From Rhodococcus aetherivorans (lineage in GTDB: Bacteria; Actinomycetota; Actinomycetes; Mycobacteriales; Mycobacteriaceae): a stretch of DNA of 64,000 nucleotides. Numbering within the stretch: position 1 is the first letter of the stretch; each line of letters opens with the position of its first letter. The notes below the pieces were generated by a model. That model was not told the origin of the DNA. It made no database searches and saw only the letters and a list, made by a program, of their open reading frames with translations. Positions 52,226-61,771 of the stretch are shown piece by piece. Position numbers and translations under genes: made by a program. The stretch spans positions 62,001 through 126,000 of the forward strand of contig NZ_JAALEG010000005.1 of the NCBI RefSeq assembly GCF_011058165.1, in the 5' to 3' direction.

Positions 52226-53071
52226 ATGGCTGAGCGGGTGCTGGTGACGCTGGACGGCGAGGTTCGGGACGCGGATGTGCCGCTGCTGCACGCGGACGAC
52301 ATCGGGGTGCTGCGCGGCGACGGGGTGTTCGAGACGCTCCTCGTGCGTGGCGGGCGGGCACGCACCGTCGAACAGCACCTGAGCCGGCTCGTGTCGTCCG
52401 CCGCGGCGGCGGGACTGCCGGCCCCCGAGCGCGACGACTGGCGGCTGGCGATCGAGGTCGCGATCGAGCAGTGGGACGCGGAGCGGGAGGGGGCGTTGCG
52501 CCTGGTGTACACCCGCGGCCGGGAGGGCGGGAGTGAACCGACCGCGTTCCTGTTGCTGACGCCGGTGGCCGAACGGGTGTACAAGGCCCGCAAGGACGGG
52601 GTGTCCGTGGTGACGCTCGAGCGCGGATACTCGGTGGATCTCGCGTCGAAGGCGCCGTGGCAGCTGCTCGGGGCCAAGACCCTGTCCTACGCGACGAACA
52701 TGGCGGCGCTGCGGCACGCCGAGTCGCTCGGCGCCGACGATGTGATCTACATCAGCAGCGAGGGGTACGTGTTGGAGGGGCCACGTTCGTCGGTCCTCAT
52801 TGCGCGCGGCCGCACGCTCATCACTCCGCCGCCGGAGCAGGGGATCCTGCCCGGCACCACGCAGCAGGCGCTGTTCGACGTCGCGGGCGACCACAATTTC
52901 GTCGTGCGGTACGAACCGGTCCGTCCTGCGGATCTTGTTGTGGCGGAAGGTGTTTGGCTCGTCTCGAGCGTCGCTCTGGCGGCGCGGGTGCACACCCTCG
53001 ACGGGCACGCCCTGTCCCGCCGTGCCCTGGTCGGTGAGGTAGAGGCGTTGGTGGACGCCGCGGTCGAGTGA
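52226..53071 (+). CDS. pabC: Aminodeoxychorismate lyase (class IV PLP enzyme)
   Basis: A 281-aa fold-type IV PLP enzyme. GVLRGDGVFETLLVRGGRAR is the N-terminal signature; the PLP Lys is in LLGAKTLSYATNMAALR (near residue 151), followed by DDVIYISSEGYVLEGPRSSV and PPEQGILPGTTQQALF. It releases p-aminobenzoate for folate. Branched-chain or D-amino acid aminotransferases are related alternatives, but length and neighbourhood fit PabC. ATG 52226; a GTG six bases earlier is possible. Confidence 0.82.
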   Translation: MAERVLVTLDGEVRDADVPLLHADDIGVLRGDGVFETLLVRGGRARTVEQHLSRLVSSAAAAGLPAPERDDWRLAIEVAIEQWDAEREGALRLVYTRGREGGSEPTAFLLLTPVAERVYKARKDGVSVVTLERGYSVDLASKAPWQLLGAKTLSYATNMAALRHAESLGADDVIYISSEGYVLEGPRSSVLIARGRTLITPPPEQGILPGTTQQALFDVAGDHNFVVRYEPVRPADLVVAEGVWLVSSVALAARVHTLDGHALSRRALVGEVEALVDAAVE

Positions 53072-53157
53072 GCGCCGCCGCGGCCCGGCCGGGGGCGTGC
53101 CGCTCGCGCGATCGGAAGCATGTGTCGGTCGACACCGTCGACGCTTCTGTCCACTTC

Positions 53158-53174
53158 TACTACTGTTAGTAGTA
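53158..53174. promoter_or_regulatory. Perfect 17-bp palindrome upstream of cydA (probable operator)
   Basis: TACTACTGTTAGTAGTA has perfect 7-bp arms around GTT, 109 bases before cydA. The AT-rich site stands out in GC-rich surroundings. Its TACTA/TAGTA arms resemble sites of BlaI/MecI-type winged-helix repressors; the regulator is not in the window. Confidence 0.65.
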
Positions 53175-53283
53175 ACAAGGTCTCCGGCGCGTGCGGCGGA
53201 TGGTCCCTTGTGCACAGAGTCCGAGGCCCCGAGCCCGCGCCCCGGATTCGGAGCCTGTCCCTGGGCGTCACCTCGGAGTAGCC

Positions 53284-54780
53284 ATGGATGTGTTGGACCT
53301 GTCCCGGTGGCAGTTCGGCATCACCACCGTCTATCACTTCATCCTCGTCCCGCTGACCATCGGTCTCGCCCCGCTCATCGCGATCATGCAGACCATGTGG
53401 GTGGTCACGAAGAAGGACCACTGGTACCGCCTGACGAAGTTCTTCGGCAAGCTCTTCCTCATCAACTTCGCTCTCGGCGTGGCCACCGGCATCGTCCAGG
53501 AGTTCCAGTTCGGCATGAACTGGAGCGAATACTCCCGCTTCGTCGGGGACGTCTTCGGCGCCCCGCTGGCGCTCGAGGGCCTGGTGGCGTTCTTCCTCGA
53601 GTCGACCTTCCTGGGCCTGTGGATCTTCGGATGGGGCCGGCTGCCGAAACTGCTCCACCTGGCGACGATCTGGCTGGTCGCGATCGGCGTGAACGCCTCC
53701 GCGTACTTCATCATCTCTGCCAACTCGTTCATGCAGCACCCCGTCGGTGCGACGTACAACCCCGAGACCGGGCGTGCGGAGCTGACGAGCATCTGGGAAC
53801 TGCTGACCAACAACACCGCGCTCGCGGCGTTCCCCCACACCGTCGCCGGGGCGTTCCTCACCGCCGGCACCTTCGTCGCGGGCATCGCCGGCTGGTGGAT
53901 GGTGCGCAACATGCGGCGCGCCGCGCAGGCCGAGCCGGTCGAGGCCGACCGGCTCGAGGGTGAGGCCCGCGGGATGTTCCACCCCGCCGCCCGCCTCGGC
54001 ATGCTGGTCATGATCGTCTCCGGTGTCGCGCTCTTCGTCAGTGGCGACATCCAGGCGAAGCTCATGTTCGAACAGCAGCCGATGAAGATGGCGTCGGCGG
54101 AGTCGTTGTGCCACACCGAGACGGACCCCAAGTTCTCGGTCCTGACGATCGGCACGCACAACAACTGCGACGGTGTCATCCACGTCCTCGAGGTGCCGTT
54201 CGTGCTGCCGTACCTCGCGCAGGGCGAGTTCACCGGCGTCACCCTGCAGGGCGTCGAAGACCTGCAGGACCAGTACGAGGAGCAGTTCGGCCCCGGCAAC
54301 TACCGGCCCAACCTGTTCGTCACCTACTGGTCGTTCCGCGCCATGATCGGCCTGGCCGCCGGCTCGGCCGCGCTGGCCCTGGCCGGGCTGTGGGTCACCC
54401 GCCGCGGCCGCGTCCCCGACCAGAAGTGGTTCGGCTGGTTGAGCATCCTCGCCATCCCCACGCCGTTCCTGGCCAACAGCGCCGGCTGGATCTTCACGGA
54501 GATGGGACGCCAGCCGTGGGTCGTGCACCCCAACCCGACGGGCGTGGACATGATCCGGCTCACCGTCGACCAGGGCGTGTCGAACAACTCGTCCGGCGCC
54601 GTGATCGCCTCGCTGGTGGCCTTCACCGTCGTCTACGGCGCGCTCGGCGTCGTGTGGTTCTGGCTGATCCGCCGCTACACCATCGAGGGCCCGTTGCCGC
54701 ACGACGCCCACCCGCCGGGTGAGCACGACGACGAACCCGACGACACCGGCCGGCCCAAGCAGCTGTCCTTCGCGTACTAG
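53284..54780 (+). CDS. cydA: Cytochrome bd ubiquinol/menaquinol oxidase subunit I
   Basis: A 498-aa haem-bearing subunit with about nine membrane helices. It starts with the conserved SRWQFGITTVYHFILVPLTI (His ligand), carries the FGMNWSEYSRFVGDVFG quinone-side block, the Q-loop and GRQPWVVHP. The short Q-loop is typical of Gram-positive CydA. It oxidises quinol and reduces O2 to water at high affinity. ATG 53284; first of a complete cydABDC operon. Confidence 0.96.
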   Translation: MDVLDLSRWQFGITTVYHFILVPLTIGLAPLIAIMQTMWVVTKKDHWYRLTKFFGKLFLINFALGVATGIVQEFQFGMNWSEYSRFVGDVFGAPLALEGLVAFFLESTFLGLWIFGWGRLPKLLHLATIWLVAIGVNASAYFIISANSFMQHPVGATYNPETGRAELTSIWELLTNNTALAAFPHTVAGAFLTAGTFVAGIAGWWMVRNMRRAAQAEPVEADRLEGEARGMFHPAARLGMLVMIVSGVALFVSGDIQAKLMFEQQPMKMASAESLCHTETDPKFSVLTIGTHNNCDGVIHVLEVPFVLPYLAQGEFTGVTLQGVEDLQDQYEEQFGPGNYRPNLFVTYWSFRAMIGLAAGSAALALAGLWVTRRGRVPDQKWFGWLSILAIPTPFLANSAGWIFTEMGRQPWVVHPNPTGVDMIRLTVDQGVSNNSSGAVIASLVAFTVVYGALGVVWFWLIRRYTIEGPLPHDAHPPGEHDDEPDDTGRPKQLSFAY

Positions 54781-54790
54781 GAGATCGGTC

Positions 54791-55828
54791 ATGGGACTTC
54801 AAGAGGTCTGGTTCGTCCTGATCGCGGTGCTGTTCACCGGGTACTTCGTGCTCGAGGGTTTCGACTTCGGTGTCGGCATGCTGATGCCGGTGCTCGGCCG
54901 GGGCCGCACCGAGACGGCCGACACCCGCCGCCGGGTGTTGCTCAACACCATCGGACCGGTGTGGGACGGCAACGAGGTGTGGCTGCTCACCGCGGGCGGC
55001 GCGATGTTCGCCGCGTTCCCCGAGTGGTACGCGACCCTGTTCTCCGGGTTCTACCTGCCGCTGCTGCTGATCCTGCTCGGCCTCATCGTCCGGGTCGTGG
55101 CGATCGAGTACCGCGGCAAGATCGACGACCCCACCTGGCGGCGGCGCTGCGACTGGGGCATCGTCTTCGGCTCCTGGGTGCCGGCCGTGCTGTGGGGCGT
55201 GGCGTTCGCGAACATCGTCCGCGGCGTCGCCATCGACGAGAACAAGCAGTACATCGGTGGCTTCTTCGACCTGCTGAACCCGTACGCGCTGCTCGGCGGC
55301 GCGACCACCGCACTGGTGTTCGCGCTGCACGGCGCGGTCTTCATCGCCCTGAAGTCCGCCGACGAGGTGCGCGAGGACGCCGTGAAACTCGCCGCCCGGC
55401 TCGCCGTTCCGGCGGTCGTCGTGGCCGGTGTCTTCGTGGTGTGGACGCAACTCGCCTACGGCAAGACCTGGACGTGGCTCGTCGTCGGCGTCGCGGCGGC
55501 CGCGCTGCTCGCCGTCGTCGCCCTCACCCGCGCGGAGCGCGAGGGCTGGGCGTTCGTGTTCACCACCGTCGCGATCGTCGGCACCGTCGTCCTGTTGTTC
55601 GGCTCGCTGTTCCCGAACGTCATGCCGTCCACGCTCGGCGACACCCTGTCGCTGACGATCGAGAACGCGTCGTCGAGCCCGTACACGCTGAAGGTCATGA
55701 CGTGGGCCGCGGTGATCGTCACCCCGGTGGTCCTGATCTACCAGGGGTGGACGTACTGGGTGTTCCGCCAGCGCATCTCCACCAAGCACATCCCGAAGTC
55801 CATCGGCCTGTCGCTCGGGACGAAATGA
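54791..55828 (+). CDS. cydB: Cytochrome bd oxidase subunit II
   Basis: A 345-aa membrane subunit. LFTGYFVLEGFDFGVGMLMP and NTIGPVWDGNEVWLLTAGGA are diagnostic. It pairs with CydA. ATG 54791, ten bases after the cydA stop; the 3' end overlaps cydD (ATGA). Confidence 0.96.
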   Translation: MGLQEVWFVLIAVLFTGYFVLEGFDFGVGMLMPVLGRGRTETADTRRRVLLNTIGPVWDGNEVWLLTAGGAMFAAFPEWYATLFSGFYLPLLLILLGLIVRVVAIEYRGKIDDPTWRRRCDWGIVFGSWVPAVLWGVAFANIVRGVAIDENKQYIGGFFDLLNPYALLGGATTALVFALHGAVFIALKSADEVREDAVKLAARLAVPAVVVAGVFVVWTQLAYGKTWTWLVVGVAAAALLAVVALTRAEREGWAFVFTTVAIVGTVVLLFGSLFPNVMPSTLGDTLSLTIENASSSPYTLKVMTWAAVIVTPVVLIYQGWTYWVFRQRISTKHIPKSIGLSLGTK

Positions 55829-57564
55829 CCGCGCCCGCCGACGCCCCGGTGCGTCCGTTCGGCTCCGCCCCCGGAGCGTCGGACGCGCCGCGGCGTCGCG
55901 GGCCGATCGACCCACGGTTGTGGCGTTACTCCGCCACCGCCCGCGGCTATCTGGCGCTCGCCGTCGTCACGGCCTCGATCAACGTCGCGATGATCGTCGT
56001 GTCCGCACTCGCGATCGGTGCGGTCCTCGCCGGGGTGCTCACCACCGGCTCCACCGACCTCGGCGCATGGCGGACCGAACTGCTGACGCTGGCCGCGGCC
56101 GTCACCGTCCGGACCTTCGTCACGTGGGTGCAGTCCCGGTTCGCGCACCGCTCGGCGAGCCGGGTCGTCGCCGAACTCGAGCACGAGGTGCTCGCGGCGG
56201 CGACCCGGTTGCCGCCGCGCGAACTCGAACCACGCCGCGACGAGATCGCCACCGTCCTCACCCGCGGGCTCGGCGGGCTCTCCGAGTACCTCACCGGGTA
56301 CGTGCCGGCCCTGCTGCTCGCCGTCACGCTCACCCCGATCACCGTGGTGGTCATCGCCTTCCAGGACCTCACCTCGGCGATCATCGTCGTCGTGACGCTG
56401 CCGCTCATCCCGGCGTTCATGATCCTCATCGGGCTGCTGACCAAGGGCAAGGCCGACCGCACGCTGCGCACCATGACGACGCTGTCGGCCCAGCTGCTCG
56501 ACCTGATCGCCGGTCTGCCCACGCTGCGCGCGCTCGGCCGCGAGCAGGGGCCGGCGCAGAAGGTGCGCGAACTCGGCGACGACCACCGCCGCACGACCAT
56601 GTCGGCGCTGCGCGTGGCCTTCCTGTCCGGCACCGTGCTCGAATGGCTCGCCACCCTGTCCGTCGCGCTGATCGCGGTGAGCATCGGCCTGCGCCTCGTC
56701 TACGGCGACATGGCCCTCGAGGCGGGCATCGTCGCGCTGATCCTCGCCCCCGAGGCGTATCTGCCGTTGCGCACGGTGGGCGCGAAGTTCCACGCTGCCG
56801 AGGACGGCAAGGCCGCCGCCGAGCGCGCCTTCACGATCCTCGACCGTGCCCCCGCGACCACCGCGGTGTCGGAGAGCGCCGAATTCGATGCCACCGCAGC
56901 CGAACTGACGTTGACCAGCCTCAGCGTCGCGAGCCGCGACGGCTACGCCCCGTTCCGGCTCGACGCCGTGTGCCGGCCGGGCGCCGTGACCGTGCTGACC
57001 GGAGCGAACGGCTCGGGCAAGTCGACGGCGCTGCTCGCCGTCCTCGGCCTCGCCGCGCCGGTGGAGGGCCGCGTCGAGGTCGGTGGCCGTCCCGTGGTGG
57101 CCGACGACGCGTGGTGGGGGCAGGTGGCGTGGCTGCCCCAGCGGCCCGTGCTGCTCCCCGGCACGCTGGCCGACAACCTGCGCCTCACCGGCGTGGACCT
57201 CACCACCGCCGGGATCGACGACATCTGTGCGGCAACGGGATTCGACGAGGTGCTCGAGGAGCTCCCGGACGGCTGGAACACCGTCGTCGGCGCCGGCGGC
57301 AGCGGGCTGTCGCTCGGGCAGAGGCAACGGCTCGCCCTCGTCCGCACCCTCGCCGCGGACCGGCCCGTGCTGCTGCTGGACGAGCCGACCGCCCACCTCG
57401 ACGACGCGACGGAAACCACGGTCCTGGCGACGGTGCGGGACCTGGCCCGTCGCGGACGCACCGTGGTGATCGTCGCGCACCGCCCGAGCATCCTGGCGAT
57501 CGCCGACACCGTCGTCCGGGTCTGCTCCCACAGCGACGCGACCTCCGGCACGGGGGAGCGGTGA
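55825..57564 (+). CDS. cydD: Thiol reductant ABC exporter subunit CydD
   Basis: A 579-aa half-transporter with six membrane helices (from about residue 40 to 320), EYLTGYVPALLLAVTLTPIT within, then an ATPase domain with Walker A GANGSGKST (near 393), signature LSLGQRQRLALVR and Walker B VLLLDEPTAHLDD. With CydC it exports cysteine/glutathione-type reductants needed for assembly of cytochrome bd. Confidence 0.94.
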   Translation: MTAPADAPVRPFGSAPGASDAPRRRGPIDPRLWRYSATARGYLALAVVTASINVAMIVVSALAIGAVLAGVLTTGSTDLGAWRTELLTLAAAVTVRTFVTWVQSRFAHRSASRVVAELEHEVLAAATRLPPRELEPRRDEIATVLTRGLGGLSEYLTGYVPALLLAVTLTPITVVVIAFQDLTSAIIVVVTLPLIPAFMILIGLLTKGKADRTLRTMTTLSAQLLDLIAGLPTLRALGREQGPAQKVRELGDDHRRTTMSALRVAFLSGTVLEWLATLSVALIAVSIGLRLVYGDMALEAGIVALILAPEAYLPLRTVGAKFHAAEDGKAAAERAFTILDRAPATTAVSESAEFDATAAELTLTSLSVASRDGYAPFRLDAVCRPGAVTVLTGANGSGKSTALLAVLGLAAPVEGRVEVGGRPVVADDAWWGQVAWLPQRPVLLPGTLADNLRLTGVDLTTAGIDDICAATGFDEVLEELPDGWNTVVGAGGSGLSLGQRQRLALVRTLAADRPVLLLDEPTAHLDDATETTVLATVRDLARRGRTVVIVAHRPSILAIADTVVRVCSHSDATSGTGER

Positions 57565-59225
57565 TGAACGATCTGCGTCGCGCGATGGCGCTGCTCGAAC
57601 TGCGCCCCGGCCGGGTCGCCGCCGCCGTCGCCGCCGGCGTCGCCACCCTGGGCAGCGCCCTGGCGCTGGCGGGCCTGTCGGCCTGGCTGATCATCCGTGC
57701 GTGGCAGATGCCGCCGGTGCTGGACCTGACGGTCGCCGTCGTCGCGGTGCGGGCCCTGGGCATCTCCCGCGGCCTGTTCCGCTATCTCGAGCGGCTCGCC
57801 GGCCACGACACCGCGCTGCGCGGCACCACCGCCGCTCGCACCCGGCTCTACCGGCGCCTCGCCGACGGCGACCCGGTCGCCTCCGCCGGCCTGCGCCGCG
57901 GGGACCTGCTCGCCCGCACCGGCGCCGACGTCGACGCCCTCGGGGACGTGGTGGTCCGGGCGCTGGTGCCCATCGCCGTCGCCGCGGTCCTCGCCCTCGC
58001 CGCCGTCGGCTGGCTCGCCCTGATCTCCCCGGCCGCGGCGGCGGTCCTCGCCGTCGCGCTGCTCGTCACCGGCGTCGCGGCCCCGTGGCTGTCCGCCCGC
58101 GCCGCGGCCCGCGCCGAGGCCGACAGCGCCGCCGCCCGCGTCCGGTTCTCCCGCGACGCGGTCACCGCGCTCGACCACGCCGCCGAGCTGCGGGTCGCGG
58201 GCCTGCTCCCGCAGGCCGTCGGCCGGGCGCACCGCGCGGGCGTGGACGCGGTGCGGGCCACCGACCGCGCGGCCGTCCCCGCCGCGTACGCGGAGGCCGC
58301 CACCCCCCTCGCGGTCGGGGCGAGCGTCCTGGGGTCGCTGCTCGTCGGCATCGCGGTCTTCGCCGAGGGCGGGATGAGCCCGATGTCCCTCGGGATCCTC
58401 GTGTTGCTGCCCCTGTCCGCGTTCGAAGCCGGCGCGGCGCTGCCCGGCGCGGCCGTCACCCTCACCCGCGCCCGGATCGCGGCGCGCCGCGTCGTCGGCC
58501 TGCTCGACCGCGCCGACCGGCCGGTGCCGCACGGCACCCGGCCCGTCGCGGAACCGTGCTACCTGCGTGCCGTCGATCTGCGCAGCGGCTGGCCCGGCGG
58601 ACGGGACGCCGGGCCCCTCACGCTCGACCTGCCACCCGGCGCGCGCGTCGCCCTCGTCGGGAGCAGCGGCAGCGGCAAGACCAGCACACTGATGACCCTC
58701 GCGGGGTTGCTCGAGCCCGTCGCCGGGACGGTCACCCTCGGCGGCGTGCCGCTCGCCGAGCTCGAACCGGCTGCCCTGCGGCAGAAGGCCGGATTCTTCG
58801 CCGAGGACGCCCACCTGTTCGAGACGTCCGTGCTGGAGAACCTGCGGGTGGCCCGCGGCGACCTCACCGAGGCCGAGGCGCTGGACGTGCTCGGCGACGT
58901 CGGGCTGGGGGAGTGGGTGGCCGGGCTTCCCGACGGACTGCACAGCACCCTGGCCGGCGGTGCGCGGGCTGTCTCCGGGGGCCAGCGGCGCCGGTTGCTG
59001 CTCGCGCGGGCCCTCGTGTCCCCCGCACGGGTGCTGCTGCTCGACGAGCCGACCGAGCATCTCGACGCCGTCGACGGTGCGCAGTTGCAGCGGCTGCTGC
59101 TGGACCGGGACGCCGGATTCGTCGCGCCCGAGCGCACCGTCGTCGTCGTCACGCACCAACTGCCCGGCGACACCGCGGCCGACCTCGTCGTTCGCCTGGG
59201 GAAAAACTCGTTGCCCGCGGTCTGA
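57564..59225 (+). CDS. cydC: Thiol reductant ABC exporter subunit CydC
   Basis: A 553-aa half-transporter. The N-terminal membrane domain has LSAWLIIRAWQMPPVLDLTV and RGLFRYLERLAGHDTALR, hallmarks of CydC. The ATPase domain has Walker A GSSGSGKTS (near 369), signature VSGGQRRRLLLAR and Walker B VLLLDEPTEHLDA. The start overlaps the cydD stop by one base; GTG just before it is an alternative. In M. tuberculosis cydC is at a different locus from this purine/pabC neighbourhood. Confidence 0.94.
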   Translation: MNDLRRAMALLELRPGRVAAAVAAGVATLGSALALAGLSAWLIIRAWQMPPVLDLTVAVVAVRALGISRGLFRYLERLAGHDTALRGTTAARTRLYRRLADGDPVASAGLRRGDLLARTGADVDALGDVVVRALVPIAVAAVLALAAVGWLALISPAAAAVLAVALLVTGVAAPWLSARAAARAEADSAAARVRFSRDAVTALDHAAELRVAGLLPQAVGRAHRAGVDAVRATDRAAVPAAYAEAATPLAVGASVLGSLLVGIAVFAEGGMSPMSLGILVLLPLSAFEAGAALPGAAVTLTRARIAARRVVGLLDRADRPVPHGTRPVAEPCYLRAVDLRSGWPGGRDAGPLTLDLPPGARVALVGSSGSGKTSTLMTLAGLLEPVAGTVTLGGVPLAELEPAALRQKAGFFAEDAHLFETSVLENLRVARGDLTEAEALDVLGDVGLGEWVAGLPDGLHSTLAGGARAVSGGQRRRLLLARALVSPARVLLLDEPTEHLDAVDGAQLQRLLLDRDAGFVAPERTVVVVTHQLPGDTAADLVVRLGKNSLPAV

Positions 59226-59270
59226 GCGGGGCGTACTTTCGGGCGTACACGAGAAAGGAGGTGGTCTGAA

Positions 59271-59306
59271 TTGAAGTATCGGACACGTGAGGTGGCTGCG
59301 CGCTAG
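59271..59306 (+). CDS. Possible 11-codon micro-ORF (MKYRTREVAAR)
   Basis: TTG at 59271 lies nine bases after a perfect AGGAGG (59256-59261), the strongest ribosome binding site in the region, and the frame closes with TAG at 59304-59306. The peptide is MKYRTREVAAR. It is 45 bases past the cydC stop. It could be a translated small peptide or a leader for an unseen RNA. No downstream plus-strand gene follows closely, which is odd for a leader. Confidence 0.45.
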   Translation: MKYRTREVAAR

Positions 59307-59382
59307 CCGCTGTCATCGACGACGGGATTGTCGACCGCTGCAGCGGCCGGCGAATACCACGCAGTCACCCGGCCCCCGAGCC

Positions 59383-59403
59383 TCCCGGTCCGTCCGACCG
59401 GGA
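59383..59403 (+). terminator. Hairpin downstream of cydC and the micro-ORF
   Basis: TCCCGGTC (59383-59390) pairs with GACCGGGA (59396-59403), 5-base loop. It may end the cyd transcript. Apart from this, the micro-ORF and the tandem repeat, the 356 bases from 59226 to 59581 show no gene. Confidence 0.5.
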
Positions 59404-59431
59404 ATCGCCGAGACGATCCGTCCCGGCGTAG

Positions 59432-59479
59432 CGCTCGGGGGCCGTTCGCGTCCGTCGCTCGGGGGCCGTTCGCGTCCGT
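59432..59479. repeat. 24-bp tandem duplication
   Basis: Two identical, directly adjacent 24-base copies at 59432-59455 and 59456-59479, beginning CGCTCGGGGGCCGTTC. Non-coding location between convergent units. Confidence 0.9.
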
Positions 59480-59581
59480 GGGCGGAGGCCGTGCGCGGGC
59501 CGCGCGACCACGTCCCTCGGCTCGGGGACCGGCGGAACGGGCCGCGTGCCCGGAGGGCGGTTCCGAAGGAGTGCCGGGCGG

Positions 59582-60253
59582 TCAGCCGATGTAGCGTGCC
59601 AGCCGCGCGGACATGTGCGGCTGCAGTTCCCCGTCCGCGGTGACGCGTTCCTCGACGTAGGCGAGATCGCCGCCCTCGACGATGCCGTACAGGCGCTTGG
59701 CGCCGCCGACCACCTCGCCGGACTGGCTTCGGATCACCACGTCGGTCGCCAGCTCCCAGGACGACTGGGTCAGGGCGGTGCCGTAGTACAGCTCGACGAC
59801 GCCGGAGCTGTGATTGAGGAGCAGCTCGAGGGTTTCCGGATCCTCGCTGCCGGGCGCGCCGGTGCCGGAGACCCGCCAGAATCCGCTCTCTCGCCGGTCC
59901 GGGCCGCGGTAACCGCCCTCCTCGTCGAGGCGCCACGAACGGGCCTCCCACACGAGGTAGTTGCCGCCGTCGTGGGTGACCACGATCTGCTGGCCGAAGC
60001 GGTAGTCGCCGGTGCGGGGATCGTTGCCCTCGCCCTCGCCGCGCCACACGCCCACCATGGGCAGCAGCGCCAACAGCTCCGGATGCATGTCCGGGCCGAG
60101 GCGCAGGTTTGCGGTGTCGTCGGGGACGGGCAGGCCGCTCAGGATCGGGACGTTCTTGTCGGCAGTCGCCTTGGCCCGTTCGAGGGCGTCCGCGACCGCC
60201 TTGTCGCCGCTCCCGCGGACGACCTCCCGTTCCTCACCGGACTCGGCACTCAC
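59582..60253 (-). CDS. Nitrobindin (haem-binding beta-barrel, THAP4/FABP-like)
   Basis: A 223-aa protein. A 55-residue N-terminal extension is followed by the beta-barrel: [49 protein letters not shown] and [14 protein letters not shown], with [14 protein letters not shown] at the end, where a His ligates haem in nitrobindins. Members bind ferric haem and react with NO or peroxynitrite. GTG at 60251-60253 overlaps the stop of a small membrane gene. The M. tuberculosis counterpart beside pabC is, from memory, Rv0813c. Confidence 0.85.
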   Translation of the reverse strand: MSAESGEEREVVRGSGDKAVADALERAKATADKNVPILSGLPVPDDTANLRLGPDMHPELLALLPMVGVWRGEGEGNDPRTGDYRFGQQIVVTHDGGNYLVWEARSWRLDEEGGYRGPDRRESGFWRVSGTGAPGSEDPETLELLLNHSSGVVELYYGTALTQSSWELATDVVIRSQSGEVVGGAKRLYGIVEGGDLAYVEERVTADGELQPHMSARLARYIG

Positions 60254-60354
60254 GGCTGATCGGTCACCAGACGGTAGAGGACGTACACCGCGAACCACGT
60301 GATGAGCACGGCCGCCAGGACAAGGAGAGCTTCGAAGAAGATGACCACGGCCAT
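60250..60354 (-). CDS. Small single-pass membrane protein, 34 aa
   Basis: ATG at 60352-60354 opens a 34-codon frame reading [20 protein letters not shown], then [14 protein letters not shown], and ends at TGA 60252-60250. Nearly the whole peptide is one hydrophobic helix with an Arg and Asp near the C-terminus. The stop overlaps the nitrobindin GTG (GTGA), as in truly coupled gene pairs, which argues that it is translated. AGGAT directly precedes the ATG; leaderless translation is possible. Confidence 0.6.
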   Translation of the reverse strand: MAVVIFFEALLVLAAVLITWFAVYVLYRLVTDQP

Positions 60355-60482
60355 ATCCTAGACGGCGCCCGGAGAGCGCGAAAACCGACGTCCCCACCGG
60401 GCGCGCAGTGCGGCGCGCGGGATAGTACCGTGCAGTGGGCCGTGCGGGCCCTTTCGTCCGGAAAGTCCGACTCGGAGGTCGT

Positions 60483-61718
60483 GTGCGCCCCATCCGTCTG
60501 CTGCTGCCGGCTGTTGCGGCGCTCGCGACCCTGTCCCTGACCGTGCCCGTCGCGGTCGCCGCCCCCGGGACGGGGTCGAGCAGCGGTTCGTCCGGGCCCG
60601 CCGTCCACCCCGACAACTACGCCCTGGAGTGCCCCGACCTGCTGATCGTCGCGGTCTCCGGCGCCACCGACTCCGAGGCCGGCCGCGATCCCGTGGTCGA
60701 GGAGTCGCGACAGCTGTGGTCGAACTGGGTGGGCAACGTGACGGTCCCGGCCGGCGAGGCCACCGCGGACCGTCCGGGCTCGATCGGCTGGATGTACGTG
60801 CCGTACCCGGCCACCTACGGCCTGGGCCTGTTCGAGGACGTGCCGACCTATCAGGACTCGGTGGCGGCGGGCGTCGCGTCGACCAACCGCATCCTCGACG
60901 AACGCAAGAGCGCCTGCGGGGAGCGCACCCGGTTCGCGCTCGTCGGCTACAGCGTCGGCGCCGAGGTGATCGAACGGGTGAGCCGCGAACTCGGGCACCG
61001 GCCCGCCGACGCCCACGTCGCACCGGACGACATCGCCGGGGTCGTCCTCGTCGGTGACCCGTACCGGCCGGCGGGGGTCGACTCGATGGGCGAGCCCGGT
61101 CCGCCCGGTGGCGGGTTCATGTCCTCGGAACCCGCCGACTACGGGGCGCTGGCCGACCGGGTCGTGTACTCGTGCCGGCGTTACGACGTCGCGTGCGACG
61201 CACCCGAGGACATCGCGGTGCTCGAACTGGTCCTCGGCGTGCTCGGACAGATGCGGTTCACGCTGCTGAACCCGTTGCAGACCGTCGGCGACCTGGGCGG
61301 TGCGCTGGCGGTGACGGCGGCCCGCGCGGCCGCCCACATCGTCACCCGCGACGACTGGTGGGAGTCCGGCGAATCCCTCCTCGACGTGCTGCGCAAGGTC
61401 CTCGACACGACGTACCCGGTGGACCCGAGCGCCGATGTGAGCCCCGAACGGATGCGGGAGATTCTCGACTGGGCCTTGGGACCGGGCCGGCCGGTCGTGG
61501 TGGAGAAGCTGCGCGCCGAGGGAGCCGGCTTCGCCGACGACAACAGCGGCATCGTCGACCTGTTTCTCGAGCCGTACCTCCTGCTGGGCTTCATCCAGCA
61601 CATCGGCTACTGGAACACGAACCCGCACGATCCCTGGTACTCGGACAGTGAGCGGATCGTCGACTGGATCGTCGCGCTCGCCGACGCCGAACGGACGGAC
61701 CGGCAGCCGCAGAACTGA
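60483..61718 (+). CDS. Secreted cutinase/PE-PPE-type serine hydrolase
   Basis: A 411-aa exported alpha/beta-hydrolase. GTG 60483 with GGAGG upstream gives a signal peptide ([20 protein letters not shown], cleavage near VAVAAPG). The nucleophile elbow is [14 protein letters not shown] (Gly-Tyr-Ser-Val-Gly) after an N-terminal [34 protein letters not shown] carries a disulfide-capable Cys pair and the acid residue. Cutinase-like proteins of mycolic-acid bacteria are esterases or lipases of the envelope. Substrate unknown. Confidence 0.82.
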   Translation: MRPIRLLLPAVAALATLSLTVPVAVAAPGTGSSSGSSGPAVHPDNYALECPDLLIVAVSGATDSEAGRDPVVEESRQLWSNWVGNVTVPAGEATADRPGSIGWMYVPYPATYGLGLFEDVPTYQDSVAAGVASTNRILDERKSACGERTRFALVGYSVGAEVIERVSRELGHRPADAHVAPDDIAGVVLVGDPYRPAGVDSMGEPGPPGGGFMSSEPADYGALADRVVYSCRRYDVACDAPEDIAVLELVLGVLGQMRFTLLNPLQTVGDLGGALAVTAARAAAHIVTRDDWWESGESLLDVLRKVLDTTYPVDPSADVSPERMREILDWALGPGRPVVVEKLRAEGAGFADDNSGIVDLFLEPYLLLGFIQHIGYWNTNPHDPWYSDSERIVDWIVALADAERTDRQPQN

Positions 61719-61728
61719 CCACGGACGA

Positions 61729-61762
61729 CGGCGGGCCCGTTCCCGGAGGAACGGGCCCGCCG
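61729..61762. terminator. Bidirectional terminator stem-loop
   Basis: CGGCGGGCCCGTTCC (61729-61743) pairs with GGAACGGGCCCGCCG (61748-61762), loop CGGA. It separates the cutinase-like gene from the convergent sulfur operon. Confidence 0.85.
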
Positions 61763-61771
61763 AACGGTCTG

